Assembly (NCBI GenBank): GCA_907164885.2
Contig: OU015490.1
Location: forward strand, 99,598,757-99,662,756
Source: Dolomedes plantarius
Taxonomy: Eukaryota > Arthropoda > Arachnida > Araneae > Dolomedidae
DNA length: 64,000 nt
Reading direction: 5' to 3'
This document shows positions 46,905 to 59,237 of the stretch, piece after piece; position 1 is the stretch's first letter; every line of letters starts with the position of its first letter. The notes beneath the pieces were generated by a model. It did no database searches, was not told where the DNA came from, and saw only the letters and a program-made list of their open reading frames with translations. A program made the translations under genes and the position numbers.

Positions 46905-48632
46905 TTAAGAAAGGGGGAGGAGACCAGGGTGAATAATCAAAGTTGTCTTAGGACGCCTATAGAATTCCCTTGGGTCGTAGTCGCGGAGGTTAGCTATTTT
47001 TTCGTTGTCTATTGAATATAATCTATTGTAGAACTTAGATGTGAGATCTTTAATGTGTTGCCGAATGGGTTCGATTCTCAGATCCCTGTGGATAAGTACG
47101 TTTCTAAGGTACCAGGGCGCCTTCCTAATACTGCGGAGTGTTTTATTTTGAATTGTCTGCAATCGCTGGATATGGGTGTCAACCGCTGAGCCCCAAACAG
47201 GAACGGCGTACAACAGGATGGGACGCAGTGCGGTTTTATAAAAGAGTAGTTTGTTATCTAAACCCATTTGACTTTGGTACAGGAGGTGGGCGATATCCTT
47301 ACGGGCTTTAAAAATGTTTCTAATATTATGTTCTATAATTTTCTTCCACGCCAGTCGACTATCGAGGTAAATACCTAGGTATTTGCCCTCTCTCTCAAAG
47401 TGAACCAGGTGATCGCATACTGTGACCGGAGGAGGTGGAATTCTATTGAAATTGAAAAAAATAGCTTTAGTTTTTGAAGGATTTAACTTGAGCCTCCACC
47501 GTTCGAACCAATGTTCAAGAATTCCAATATGTCTCTGTAGGAACTTGTGCATGTATTTAACATTATGATGCTTAGCTAGTATTGCCGTGTTATCTGCAAA
47601 CATGGCTAGTGTAGTGAATGGTGAGTGAGGAATGTCATTAATAAAAATATTAAAAAGGATAGGTGCTAACTTACAGCCCTGAGGGACTCCTGCATTGATT
47701 TCACGAAGACTAGAATATGATAGTGCATGGCGGACTTTAAAGGATCTGCCAAGAAGGTAGGAGTGTATTAAGTGGATAATTGAGGCTGGCATTTTAAGCT
47801 TAATACGTTTGTAAATGAGAGCACTGTGCAAGACTCGGTCAAAAGCCTTCTTCAGATCGAGTAAAATTATTCCAGAATACATCCGATTCTGGAAACCATC
47901 ATGGATGAATTCCGTGACTCGAAGCAACTGGTGTGTTGTTGAGTGGTGGGCTCGGAAGCCGAACTGCGCATTAATAATAACATTATTTTCGTCCAGGAAC
48001 TTTTTAATTCTGTGACACAGTATGTGTTCCACTAGCTTGCTAAGAGAGGAGAGCAGGCTGATTGGTCTATAGTTTTTTGGCAGAGACTGATCCTCAGCAG
48101 GTTTTTTAATAGGGATGACAACAGCGGTTTTCCAAGCAACGGGAAAGTATTTATGTTCAAAGATTTTATTAGTTAATTCAGAGAGGTAGTAAATATAACT
48201 TAGAGGTAAGTTTTTGATAGCTGAGTTAGATATATTGTCAAGGCCGGGAGCTTTTTTATTGGGGAGCGAGGTAACAGCATTCTGAATTTCTTCTGGGGTG
48301 GTAGGTTCGAGAGGGTTATTATTGATGATAGAGAGTCTATTATTGAAAATTTTTCCAAGAATATCGTTAACTTCAACAATTGTATCGGGACAGAAAACGT
48401 CGGGGTGCGGAGAGAACTGATTTTCGTAATTGTCGGAGTCACTTGTGAGAATGCCAGATGGTGTGTTGAGGGGTGGGAGGGGGGTAAAAGGTTTTTTGAC
48501 GCGTTTAAGATATGTCCAGAGGCTATTGTCAGTTGGTGCGAGTGACTCGATAAAATCAGTCCATTTTTTATTTTTGTGTTTTCTAATTTCAAGTTTTATT
48601 TTAGCATTTAGTCTATAGAACAAAAACAACAA
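46905..48632 (-). pseudogene. Jockey-like non-LTR reverse transcriptase, 5'-truncated
   Basis: A 575-codon open frame (the first codon is TTG, so the true start is not visible) encodes a non-LTR retrotransposon reverse transcriptase. Motifs in order: KKAPGLDNIS, LPKNYRPISLL, FGFRAHHSTTHQLL, LDLKKAFDRVLH (Asp 259), NAGVPQGCKLAP (about 313-324) and the polymerase box FADN at 345-348. The last is normally FADD, and a single G-to-A change would turn the second Asp into Asn. The upstream endonuclease domain is absent. After the stop the 3' region reaches a (TTA)n-type tail near 46775 on this strand. The frame is otherwise clean. Confidence 0.9.
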
Positions 48633-49168
48633 AATTTAGTTGCTTTCAATTTATTTCAGCGAACAGAGTGAAATTTTCACTCGTTCTAGGTTTAGGTTAT
48701 TTTAGCTTATAAATAAAAATACTTCATTTTTTTCATACATATTAATGTTTCCCCGTTTTCATTATACACTTATACATTAAATTTTATGTTGCTGTTTAAG
48801 TAGGATAATATTTATCTGAATTGTTTCGAAAGCTTTCTGTGTTAATTTAGAGCTATACATTTATTTGATTTCAATAAATTGTTAACGGAAATTATGTTAG
48901 AAGCATCAAGTATAATTATCAATATTATAATACGCATGGACGTTTCTGGACGTCCCGTCCAGAAACATTTCTAGCGTTATAAAGGAAAGTTACCACTTAA
49001 AAGAAAGATAACAAAACATACATTAAATCCTAAATTTAGTGCGCAACTGTGACGCAAGATTGTCACAGTTAGTGATCGTGTGCATTTCTTTACTCTTTTC
49101 GCTACGAGTTCCCATAACAACGACAAAGTCCTAGGCAAATAATTTAACCACATCTGTAAAATCGAAGA
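48633..49168. other. Stretch without recognisable gene
   Basis: No endonuclease-coding sequence continues from the reverse transcriptase. A small inverted pair, 'gacgtttctggacgtcccgt', lies near 48940. Confidence 0.4.
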
Positions 49169-49729
49169 GTTTGAACTAGAGATGGGTAAATCAGCTCAGA
49201 GCCGTTTGCTCTGAACGGCTCTTTGAAATGAACGACTGATCCGGATCTCAGTATCTCGGATCTGACGGCTCCCACATCGTTCACCGGAACCGGAAAGACC
49301 GATGTAGATCTTCAGATTCGAATCTTTTTGAAGATACAGGTTTTTCAAAAAGAGCCGTCTCTTTTTGAAGACTTTTCAAAATGAACGGCTCTTTTTGAAG
49401 ATCTGTTTTCAAAATGACCCGGTTCTCTGAAGGACCGACTTGGGATCTGCTATAGATCTACCAGGACAGCGGTGATTGATTTGCTGGCCAGCTGCTGAGT
49501 ATCGCGGTGGGGGGGGGGGGGGATAAGTCAACGGTGAAATAAGCAGTCTATTGTAATGAATTACGTTTTCAGTGTTGCGGTTGATATAACGATTGATGTA
49601 GAGTGGAAAATACAAATTCATCCATTTAATAATATGTAGTAACGGATGTATGTATATACCATGTTTCAGCATTACTCTGGAACGCCTGGAGCAATTTCAA
49701 CCAAACTTGGTACACATATGACTTATAAT

Positions 49730-50945
49730 ATGGTAATAATTACTGGGGGGGTTTGATACCCCTAGCACCACTAGGGGGGAGGGGGCCATGTAAAACTAAA
49801 CGGAAACGACTGATATTAGTGTCGAATCCATAGTTTTTGGGATGCTGAAATAAATAGTAACACTCTCGAAGCCGTTTAAGGGCAAGTTCAGCCCCCCGTC
49901 CAAAAATAAGCATTGGGGGGGGGGGAGGGGGGAAAGGATGAAAAATAAAATGTCCAAAATGACCGAGAGTGGTGTCTAATCAATAGTTTTCGGGGTCGAT
50001 GAGATGATTAGTGACACTCACGATTCCGTTTAAGGGCAAGTTCAGCCCCCATCAGCATTGGGGGGGGAGGGAGGAGGGAAATGATGAAAAATAAAATGTA
50101 CAAAATGACCGAGAGTGGTGTCTAATCAATAGTTTTCGGGGTCGCTGAGATGATTAGTGACACTCACGATTCCGTTTAAGGGCAAGTTCAGCCCCCATCA
50201 GCATTGGGGGGGGGGAGGGGGGAAAGGATGAAAAATAAAATGTCCAAAATGACCGAGAGTGGTGTCTAATCAATAGTTTTCGGGGTCGCTGAGATGATTA
50301 GTGACACTCACGATTCCGTTTAAGGGCAAGTTCAGCCCCCATCAGCATTGGGGGGGGAGGGGGGAAAGGATGAAAAATAAAATGTCCAAAATGACCGAGA
50401 GTGGTGTCTAATCAATAGTTTTCGGGGTCGCTGAGATGATTAGTGACACTCACGATTCCGTTTAAGGGCAAGTTCAGCCCCCATCAGCATTGGGGGGGGG
50501 AGGGGGGAAAGGATGAAAAATAAAATGTCCGAAATGACTGAGAGTGGTGTCTAATCAATAGTTTTCGGGGTCGCTGAGATGATTAGTGACACTCACGATC
50601 CGCTAAAGGGCAAGTTCAGCTCCCCATCTGTATTGGGGGGGGGGGGAAAGGATGAAAAATAAAATGTCCGAAATGACTGAGAGTGGTGTCTAATCAATAG
50701 TTTTCGGGGTCGCTGAGATGATTAGTGACACTCACGATCCGCTAAAGGGCAAGTTCAGCTCCCCATCTGTATTGGGGGGGGGGGGGGGAAGAAGTGGTGC
50801 AAAATAAAATTTCCAAAATGATCGAGAGTAGTGTCGAGTCCATAGGTTTCGGGGTCGCTGAGAGGAATACTGACACTCCTGATGCTACTTAAGTACAAGT
50901 TCAGCCCCATCAGCAATGGGGGGAGAGAGGAGGGAGAAATAAAAT
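49730..50945. repeat. Tandem array, ~140-146 bp unit, about eight units
   Basis: 'caatagttttcggggtcg' recurs at 49981, 50127, 50271, 50413, 50556 and 50695. A diverged unit lies on each side, near 49830 and 50840. Every unit also holds 'gggcaagttcagc' and a G tract of 7 to 15. Central units are nearly identical, and the outer ones are worn. Confidence 0.92.
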
Positions 50946-51850
50946 GACTTCGATTTAGCACTAAAGGTAGAATTCATTCCTTTTCTTGTCTAATAAAAAA
51001 TCGGGATAAATAAATACCCGAAACTGTCGGGTAAACAGCTAGTTACAAATAAAATCAAAATGAAACATTACTGCCGGCCAATCAAACATAATGAAATATT
51101 CTCGAAAAATATAAAAAATTAAGTTGAAGAAAATGTTAATAGTTCATATATTAAACGACTAAGGTCGTCTAAGGTACTGAACGAGTTAACTTAAAAATGT
51201 CCTCTTAGAAACTGCTTAAAAATGACTTTTTAAAAAATCTGGTTCTTTTTTTTTTGAGTTTACGGTGTGAAAGAACTTTTTTTTATGTCACAGAAACATA
51301 TAATCAGATACACACCTAGATGGTAAACGATTTTGCGTTTGAAATAACATGACAAAAATTATCCCTCTTGATAAATATATACATCTTTTTGTATATCTTT
51401 TAATATAAAATAATAATACAACTTTTAAAACAAGGAATATGTTCAGTTAATGAAGTTATATATTCATACAAGTATACATTTTCACTTAATAATTACTAAT
51501 ATATGTAAATAATAAAAGTATTTAAAGGAAATAAAAACAGAACTCGTTCTTGACATAAAATCTAGGAGTCAAATTGACTCATATGTATATATATATCCCG
51601 ACGCGCGACATTAAATACCTCCGTATCTAGGCCGGATATGGGCACGTTAAATCCAAAGACCGGAAAGTCCCTCTATGAGGTCAGGAAGGGTGGGAGAGGG
51701 TACGATCCCCCCTCCAAGATGTCGCTCATGGGGGTGCTCGGTCAAAATTAAGCTGTCAGCTAGCTAAGACGGACTCCGACTCTTGTGATGCTAAACCGGA
51801 GTCGCACACTTCAGCCCGAAGCCTAGAATGCCCAGGGGGCATTAGAAACA

Positions 51851-51861
<11 letters not shown>

Positions 51862-51931
<70 letters not shown>

Positions 51932-51968
51932 TATATATATACATATATATATATGCATATATACATAC

Positions 51969-52014
<46 letters not shown>
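51862..52014. repeat. (TA)n and (CATA)n low-complexity tract
   Basis: Long TA runs with internal CATA repeats follow an AAC-repeat. Confidence 0.9.
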
Positions 52015-52016
<2 letters not shown>

Positions 52017-52435
52017 TTTATTCTTTCTAGTGAACGATGAACGGATCGTTCAGAGCCGTTCAGTAAAGTGAACGGTTCCCAAAGATCCAGATCTCTCTAC
52101 TGATCCGTTTTGCCCATCACTAGTTTGAACGCTTGGCCAAGAAGCTATTGCAATATACTCGCCGTTAAACAAAGCATTATGCGTGTTCGGAATTGCTCTC
52201 AATATGAACCACGACTACTACAATTGAATGCTGAACATCAGTCTTTCAGCTGTCCCGTGAGTATCACATTAAAGTCGACAGGACGGCTGATTGTTTGATA
52301 AATGAAATATAAGAATTTTGCTTTCGAATAATAATAGTGATGGTTCTTTAAAACCCAATGTGTATTCGTAAAATTTTCGATTTACCTATATTCTATGACT
52401 CCAAGTTCATATCTATACACTATAGCAGGGGTTCC

Positions 52436-54800
52436 CAAACTTATTTGACTTACCGCCCCCTTTTCAGAGAAAAAATCACTCACCGCCCCCCTGGAAGTTT
52501 ACATTTTATGCGAGTAAACAGAGATACAATAACAAATTTTCGGCCTTTTATGTATCTATTTTTCTAACTATATAGAACATAGTAAAGAAAAATGTTGTTG
52601 TAAATAAGACACCTTGAAGCTTGAAATTATAAAATTATTCCTTAAAATCAACCATAGTTACATTCGAATTACATACCGAAAATTAAGATGGCGAAGGATA
52701 ATAATCATATAATAAAAATTACAAATAACAGTAAAACTAATGTGAAGGATGAACTTGGTGCATAGCAATCAATTTATTTATATTCGGCTCTTTGGGGCTT
52801 GGGGTGACTTGAGTGGATGACAGATCTGTACTGTTTGTCCGGCATCCTCGAGCCCCACAGCAATGGAAAGCACCGGACCTCGGAAATTAACCTTCGTCTG
52901 CGTATTCAGGTATTGCTACGTAGCGGCTGGTCTTCAAGTGTTTCAATGGACGATGCTGTAACGAGTGGGGGGTTCCGAGGTGTCAATAGAGGTTATATTC
53001 GGCTCTATTTTAGTCAGAAGCATTCTTAAATCACCGCGATCAGTAATTTGCAGTTGGTTTCTGTTTTTAGTTCACAGATTTGTGACCGCACTGAACCCAC
53101 GTTCCACTAAATATGATGAAAGAAACGCTATTAAGAATTTTTGAAGACAAAGCTCATAATCCAGACTAAAGTGTTAGTATCTCTTTTTGCGGCCAGAACT
53201 GTTGATAACTATGCTTAAATTTAAATTTTAATTCTTCATTTGTTGATATTTCTATCAGTTATTGTAGTTTTACAGATTCTTCTGAGTTTGATCCTGAAAA
53301 AGGATCCAAAACCCAATAAAGCATGTTCATTTTAAGTATATCTTCAAACCGTTGGTTGAAGTCAGAATGGAGAGCCATGAAGTGCTGACAATGGATAAGC
53401 ATGTCTTCATAATGTTTTTCTACTGTTGATAAATGTGTAAATTGGCTGAATTCCCCTTTTCCTAAAATTTTGTTGTACAGTAGAAGTTTTGCCACAAAAG
53501 CGGAAATCACAGTTTTGTTTTTATTAAATTCAGCTCATTGCCTTGGAGTTTTTTATTTGCGTCATTGAATTTACTAAACAAGTCTGTCAAATAGGCTATG
53601 TCATTTTTAGAATCAATTAAGTTGACTCGTAAATTATCATATTGTTTTTTAAGTACTCTAGCACTGAGTCAAAGAGTTTATAAAATCGATCCAAACGGGC
53701 ACCTTTTGACAGCCAACGAACTTCTGTATGAAGCAGCAAGCGGTAGAATTCTGCATAGTTTTCAATGCAAAGTTGTCCAAACAATCTGTCATTCAATGCG
53801 TTGCATCTGATTTTGTTGACTGCTTGAACAACATGCTGCAATGACCTATGCAGACATTCAATCAGATTTTTGTTAACTAAATGTTGTCGATGAATGACGC
53901 AGTGCACGGCAAATACATTCAGAACCGCTCTTTTTAAATATGCAAGAAAACCCTTGTAGCGTCCTATCATCGCTGGAGCACCATCAGTAGCAACAGATAA
54001 GATATTTCTGAGAGGTATTTCTTTATCTTTGAAAAAATCTTCCAATGCATGAAATATTGATTCCCCCTTGGTATCAGTTTGCAAATTTTTTGCAAATAAT
54101 AATTCTTAGCATATTTTTTCTTCTTGTATGAATCGCACGTATTCTAAAATTAAGGCCTCATTTCCTGGCAAAGTTGACTCATCAAGCTGAATAGAGAACT
54201 GGGATGTTTTTAAATACTCACATGAGTCTTCAACATCTTGAGCTATTGCATCAATTCTTCTTTAGACTGTATTATTGCTCAATCGAATTTTCTTTGTAAT
54301 TTCAGAAGCTGGCTTGTGTAGCATAGTGCGTATTACTTCAGTTATAGCCAGTAGAAGTAGTTCTTCCCCAATAGTATGCGGTTTTCCCGATTTAGCAGTT
54401 ATTAGAGAAATATTACATGAAGTACGTAACCCATCGTCAAAACCTTTGGATTCTACTGAGAAGACTTTTGCTAATATCGGCTTTCTCAAAAAATTTTAAT
54501 TCATTGCTTTAAAATAAGATAAGGTTTTATCTTCCTTATCAGCATGTACTTTTTCAAATGTTCTAGTAATCTTGATGTCTTCATCGCTAAAATATAAAAC
54601 TACATTTTTCAAGCAATGAATTAATTTTAAAAAAGAGTCAATAGTCTTAATTTAATTTTCCCTTCTTTGAATAATTATTCCTTATTAACGCACAACTTAT
54701 TTTACAATTAACACAGATTATTTGATCAATACAAATAGAATGGCTTAAGTATAAATTTTCGGCAGTTGCACGAAATGTCAGTTTTCTCCACTTTTAACTC
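52436..54800 (-). pseudogene. BED-hAT transposase relic (second family)
   Basis: CAGGGGTTCCCAAAC at 52436 looks like a hAT terminus. On the minus strand, pieces of a BED-type transposase follow in order: KPHTIGEELLL and ITKKIRLSNNTV (54489-54262), then VATDGAPAMIGRYKGF, CVIHRQHLV and HTEVRWLSKGARLDRF (54084-53617), then LYWVLDPFSG (53510-53259), and a dimerisation-like segment near 53100. Stops and frameshifts separate the pieces. The N-terminal finger and the far element end are missing. Confidence 0.8.
52792..52992. mobile_element. 201-bp insertion with a 14-bp target duplication (unknown family)
   Basis: 'ttatattcggctct' stands on both sides (52778-52791 and 52993-53006). A 14-bp exact duplication is typical of target-primed retrotransposition rather than DNA transposons. 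The insert is GC-richer than its host, has no poly-A tail and shows no clear RNA polymerase III boxes. I cannot name the source RNA. A 70-codon frame across it looks incidental. Confidence 0.6.
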
Positions 54801-54858
54801 TCCACTTCAGCATCATGGATCATCACCGATCCATGATGTTGCCAACAAGCCTTTGAAC

Positions 54859-55120
54859 AACAAGCCCTTGCTAAACACGGCACCACCGTTCTGCCACATC
54901 CCCCGTATTACCCAGACCTCGATCCTTGCGATTTCTACCTGTTCCCGAAACTGAAAGATCGCATCAAGGGCAAGCGGTTCGCAATTGCCGGAGAAGTGGT
55001 GGCAACAGCGACAACCGCTTTACTACAGCTCTCACGCAACGGTTTCCAGGACTGTTTCCAGAAACTGTATCAACGCTGGCAGAAGTGTATAGTTGCGGAA
55101 GGACATTATTTTGAAGGTAA
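54859..55120 (+). pseudogene. mariner transposase C-terminal fragment
   Basis: In the plus frame starting near 54859: QQALAKHGTTVLPHPP, then YYPDLDPCDFYLFPKLK, the mariner third-Asp box, then GEVVATATTALL and NGFQDCFQKLYQRWQKC to the end of the enzyme. The N-terminal two-thirds and both terminal repeats are absent. 54500-54858 holds no other recognised feature. Confidence 0.85.
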
Positions 55121-55162
55121 TTGTGTTCAGAAGACTTCCCCGAATTTATTGACTGTACGAGT

Positions 55163-55188
55163 ATATATATATATATATATATATATAT
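55163..55188. repeat. (TA)n microsatellite
   Basis: A short TA run at the junction between the mariner and Tc1 fragments. Confidence 0.85.
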
Positions 55189-55189
55189 A

Positions 55190-55965
55190 AGTATCTACCA
55201 ATAAGTATTTGGACACCTGTGATAGAAAAGAAAATCAAAATTGATTTTTATTCGATACTTGGTAGGGCATCCACGAGAAGCAATTACAGCTTCAGCCATC
55301 CGAGCATGCTTTCCACAAATCGTTGTAAGACGGTTACTGGCACTATCTTCCACTCAGCTTGGAGAATCACATGTAAATTCGTTCACTGATTTTGAACGGT
55401 TGTTGCACCCATCAATTCGGCGACTCAACTCATCCCAGAGGTTCTCGATAGGGTTCAGGTCTGAGTTCTGTGCAGGCCAGTGCAATCGGTTAATCGCATT
55501 CTCACCATACCAATCCATGGTGGACCTCGCAACATGACAACTGGCGTTGTTGTCCTGGAAGTAATAGGGGTCCAACCCGTAAAACTGCCACAACGTAGGA
55601 AGCACACTGTTATCCAAAATAGAGCAGTAGGCGTCGGCGTTGAGCTTACCATGAATTGGGACCAAGGGTCCCAGTCCATACCAGAAGAAACACCCCCAGA
55701 CCATAATTACACCTTCGCCGAACTTTACTGTAGGCACAATGCATTCTGGCAGGAGGCGTTCTCCAGGCAGACGCCAGACCCAGACCCTGCCATCCTAAAA
55801 GGTAGAGGGTGAACCTTGATTAGTCGCTCCAGAGAACCCGTTTCCACTGATCTAAGGTCCACTTTCGACGTGCTTTGCACCACATTAACCGAGCAGCGCG
55901 GTTGGACTTTGCTATCAAAGGCTTATGGGCGGCAGCACGACCATGAAAAGCTGCTTTCTCTTAGC
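55190..55965 (-). pseudogene. Tc1-like element, 3' half with transposase remnant
   Basis: 'agtatctaccaataagtatt' at 55190 resembles a Tc1 terminal repeat. On the minus strand the transposase runs from about 55960 (FHGRAAAHKPLIAKSNRAAR) through LWSDQSRF-like sequence, [23 protein letters not shown] and [14 protein letters not shown], ending near 55354. The Asp, Asp and Glu boxes are recognisable. At least one stop lies near 55810, and the 5' half has been lost at the Helitron junction. Confidence 0.82.
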
Positions 55966-56284
55966 ATGGTCGCTTTTAGTTTTATATTTTCTTTTGCAAA
56001 ACAACTAAACTGAAAGTAACATATGAGAGGAATGTTACCATTACATGCCATCATAAATGTATGTTGTTAAGGGGTAGTGGGAGTTCAACCAAAAAATTTT
56101 TAATCGTTACAAAATTCACTATAAGCCTGATTCTATAACATAGTGATTAAAAAATTGTGAATTTCCATTACTTTAAAACGGATTAAAATATAAGACTGAT
56201 AAACCCAACACCAATGATTTTAAATATTACATCCCTCTATCTATGTACAATTTTTCAAAATTAAGATATCTAGACTTTATCATA

Positions 56285-56762
56285 ACTAACTCATGGCATA
56301 ACAGTCCGAATTGCTTTTCAGCACTATGGACAAAGGCCTGCGGTGCCCATCTCCGCTTTCATGACCGTGGGCTTGGGGTGCCATACAGCATATGTCTCGA
56401 TCAGGTGGTCAACTTGACACGGGACTCCCATTGTTAATTCCCAAGCATGCTTGGTCCTCATTTTATCGACCCACTCAAGGGATGAAAGGCATGAGTCGAC
56501 CTTACCCAGTCGCAGGGTCGATCCCTGTACCTGTGGGGTGGCAGCTTGACGCTTTTAACCACTCATGGCACAACAGTCCGAATTGCTTTTCAGCACTGTG
56601 GACGAAGGCCTGCGGTGCCCATCTCCGCTTTCATGACCATGGGTTTGGGGTGCCATGGGTTTGGGATGAAAGGCATGAGTCGACCTTACTCAGTCGCAGG
56701 GTCGAACGCTGGACCTGTGGGGTGGCAGCTTTGCGCTTTTCACCACTATGCCACTGGACGTC
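56285..56762 (-). repeat. Two adjacent tRNA-derived SINE copies
   Basis: On the minus strand the outer copy starts near 56762 with TGGCATAGTGG (A-box type) and has CGTTCGACCCTG (B-box type) near 56700. The inner copy repeats this near 56575 (GCCATGAGTGG) and 56518 (GGGATCGACCCTG). Both share the body 'gcggagatgggcaccgcagg' and 'tgaaaagcaattcggact'. The host word 'actttatcat' stands on both sides of the pair, a likely target duplication. Confidence 0.75.
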
Positions 56763-57934
56763 ACACTTTATCATATCAAACAATAAATTGTTGGAAAATT
56801 TTTTTGACTTATAAAATGGAGTAAAATTCATCAAGTACTAAAATATAGTGTGGATTACATCACACTCTGTATGTACTATTCCTCACAATTCAGATATCTA
56901 CACTTAAATATATGAAATAAATTGTTGGAAAAAAAATTGGTGGAAAATAAAAAATTGGTGGAAAAATTTCTTGACGTATAAAATGGAGTAAAAATTCAGG
57001 AAGTTCTAAAATAGTGTGGATTATATCACTCTCTGTATGTAGTGTTGATTACAACTATATTTATAATACTTCTTGATAAACGCAGTTGAATATTTCAGAA
57101 GTAGGAGATACTACGGTGACAGAATCGAAAGAACGGACTCTAGATAAACCTACATACGACTGTCCATGACTAAAAACTGGACTTGATAGGTCCAAACATA
57201 TTTTGTCAAAAGTTTGTCCTTGTGACTTATCAGGAGAGAGGGCACATTTGTATAGATACAAAGTGAAATTTGTCATTATACAAAGGGCATATTTGTATCT
57301 GATGGAATTAGGTAAATTCGAGGTATGAATTCGAGGTTTCATTGTCATCATTTTCAATTTTCTTTTTGTCTCTATGATGCAAATTGGTAACTATTAGACG
57401 TGTACCATTGCAGAGACCTTTAGAAGAAGCCAAATTTCTCAAAAGCATGACAATTGCTCCACACTTAACGCTGAGTTTATGAGGTGGCATTCCTGTTGGA
57501 GTTAAGCTATTTAAAAATTCCTCACGGTATGTAAGCGTATCTTGGGGATCTTCACTTAATACTGTATCCACACTTTCATAAACAACCTCAGATCTTGGTA
57601 AACAATTTAGTACTCGCTGATTAGTTTCCATTGACAGTTCATTTGTAACTGAGAGAATGGCACGCATTTTAAGCTGTTGAGGAGTCACAGCTGCAAAATC
57701 TATGTCATTATACAGTTGTTTTATTGGATCTTGAATGGAAGGATAACATAGAGATGGAAGTGTAACTTTTTCTCCATTTTTGGCTTCCCCCAACATCTAA
57801 AAGCCAAGCTGCAAATTCTCTTTCAGTTTCCAGAGTGCGAATATTTTCTTTGAGGCTCATCACTTGAAATACAGACCAAAATCTGTGGTTCTTTAAGCAG
57901 CTGGCAATTGTAAGAGATCTTGAGCCTCTTAATA

Positions 57935-59237
57935 CAGAGGCTGTTCGCACATTTTTAGACGATTTTGGTAAGCGGTAATAAAAAATCGTTTGCTGAAAAA
58001 GAAATAATTGCAATTGTACTATGTTTTTAAAAGTCAAAATTATCGTCTACGACTTGAAAGTTTTGTTTTTATTCAAAATGGCGTTTTTAACAAAGCAGTG
58101 GTTCCAAGGCTACATTTATGCTTTTTCCGAAGAGAACTATGCATACTCCGTTATCCAAAAACGATATGAGAGCCATGGTTTTGTGATATGTAAAGCGTCG
58201 ATAGGTAATATCGTCAACAAGAAAGGAAAAAAAACGTCAAATTGGAGCCTCAAGTGGGACAAAAATTCCAAACAAGTATCCAAGGAAAAAACGGACATCT
58301 TCGACTATTGCAAAGGTACGTTGTTTAATGTTAAAAGAAAATCCCCCTAGTCAAAGGACAGTTGCAAAATCATTTAAATGCTCGGTGTTCACTGTAAACA
58401 AAATGATAAACGTTGATTTAAATCTTAAGAAAGCGAAAAAACGCAATGTGCATCGTCTTCTTCCAAATCATATCGCTGAACGCAGGACACGCTGCAGAAT
58501 TCTATATGAGAAACACTTATCCAAAGAAAAATGGAAAACAATTGTCACAATAGATGAATCATGGGTGTATTTAAATTATTGCAACAAAAAAAGAGCCATT
58601 TATTATCATAAAAGGGGAGAAAAAAATCTAAGTGCATGGTTCAAAGAATCGAAAGAAAGTTTTTCTAAGGGATTCATGATTGTTGCTGGTTTTTCTTATA
58701 ATGGCAAGTTCAAAATAAAGAGAGTGGGAAAATAATGTCAAGATTAACTCCAAATACTATCAGGAACATATTTTATCGCCAATTTTTCTGAATGAAATAC
58801 CATCGCTTTACCCACAGTGCCATCAATCTGTGAGACTCCATCAGGACAAAGCTAGTAGTCACAGATCAAAACCCACTGTAAATTTCCTAAAAGAAATGGA
58901 ACAAAAAACTGGTATCAAGACCATACCCTTCACTGATATCCCTACTGAATCTCCCGATGTATCACCTATGGATTTTTGTGCTTTCGGACTTTTAAAATCT
59001 GCATTATCCAAACGTCGTCCCCAAACCCTTGCAGGACTCTGGAAAGCTGTTCAGGAGGAATGGGATAGAATACCTCTTCTGACACTTCAAAAGACATTAT
59101 TATCCTGGAAATTGCGGTGTCGAAAGATAGTTCAGAATAAGGGATGTCAAATAGAACATTTAAAACACAAGAATTTTATGTAATTTAGTTTTGCAAATAC
59201 AATATACATCGTCTAAAAAATGTGTGAACAGCCTCTG
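57935..59237 (+). mobile_element. Tc1/mariner-superfamily element, DD41D type
   Basis: The left end is CAGAGGCTGTTCGCACAT, and the right end reads CAGAGGCTGTTCACACAT inward. TA flanks it at 57933-57934 and 59238-59239. At 1303 bp with both ends present, it interrupts the Helitron helicase. Confidence 0.93.
58078..59183 (+). pseudogene. DD41D mariner-like transposase, two frameshifts
   Basis: Start at the ATG at 58078 (MAFLTKQWFQGYIYAF). The N-terminal DNA-binding region includes SVIQKRYESHGFVICKAS. After a phase change near 58310, NPPSQRTVAKSFKCSVFTV continues it. The first Asp is in TIDESWVYL. A second phase change lies near 58733. The second Asp is in HQDKASSH and the third in SPDVSPMDFCAFG, with 41 residues between them by hand count, hence DD41D. 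The reading frame then stays open to 59183. Only small indels spoil the gene, so it was lost recently. Confidence 0.88.

Larger units (their letters stand above)
49177..52122. mobile_element. hAT-type element (TAGAGATGGG ends) with internal tandem array
   Basis: The left end is TAGAGATGGGTAAA, and the right end reads TAGTGATGGGCAAAA inward. Both continue into gatcc/gaacgg-rich words. An exact 8-bp duplication, GTTTGAAC, lies at 49169-49176 and 52123-52130. No transposase is present. The interior holds a ~143-bp tandem array, an unassigned segment (50946-51599), a GC-rich segment ending in AACAACAACAAC (51600-51860, perhaps a non-LTR 3' tail) and long TA runs. Confidence 0.78.

Noticed and set aside
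52817..53029. 70-codon frame across the 201-bp insert
   Set aside because: It crosses the insertion border, so it cannot be an ancestral gene.
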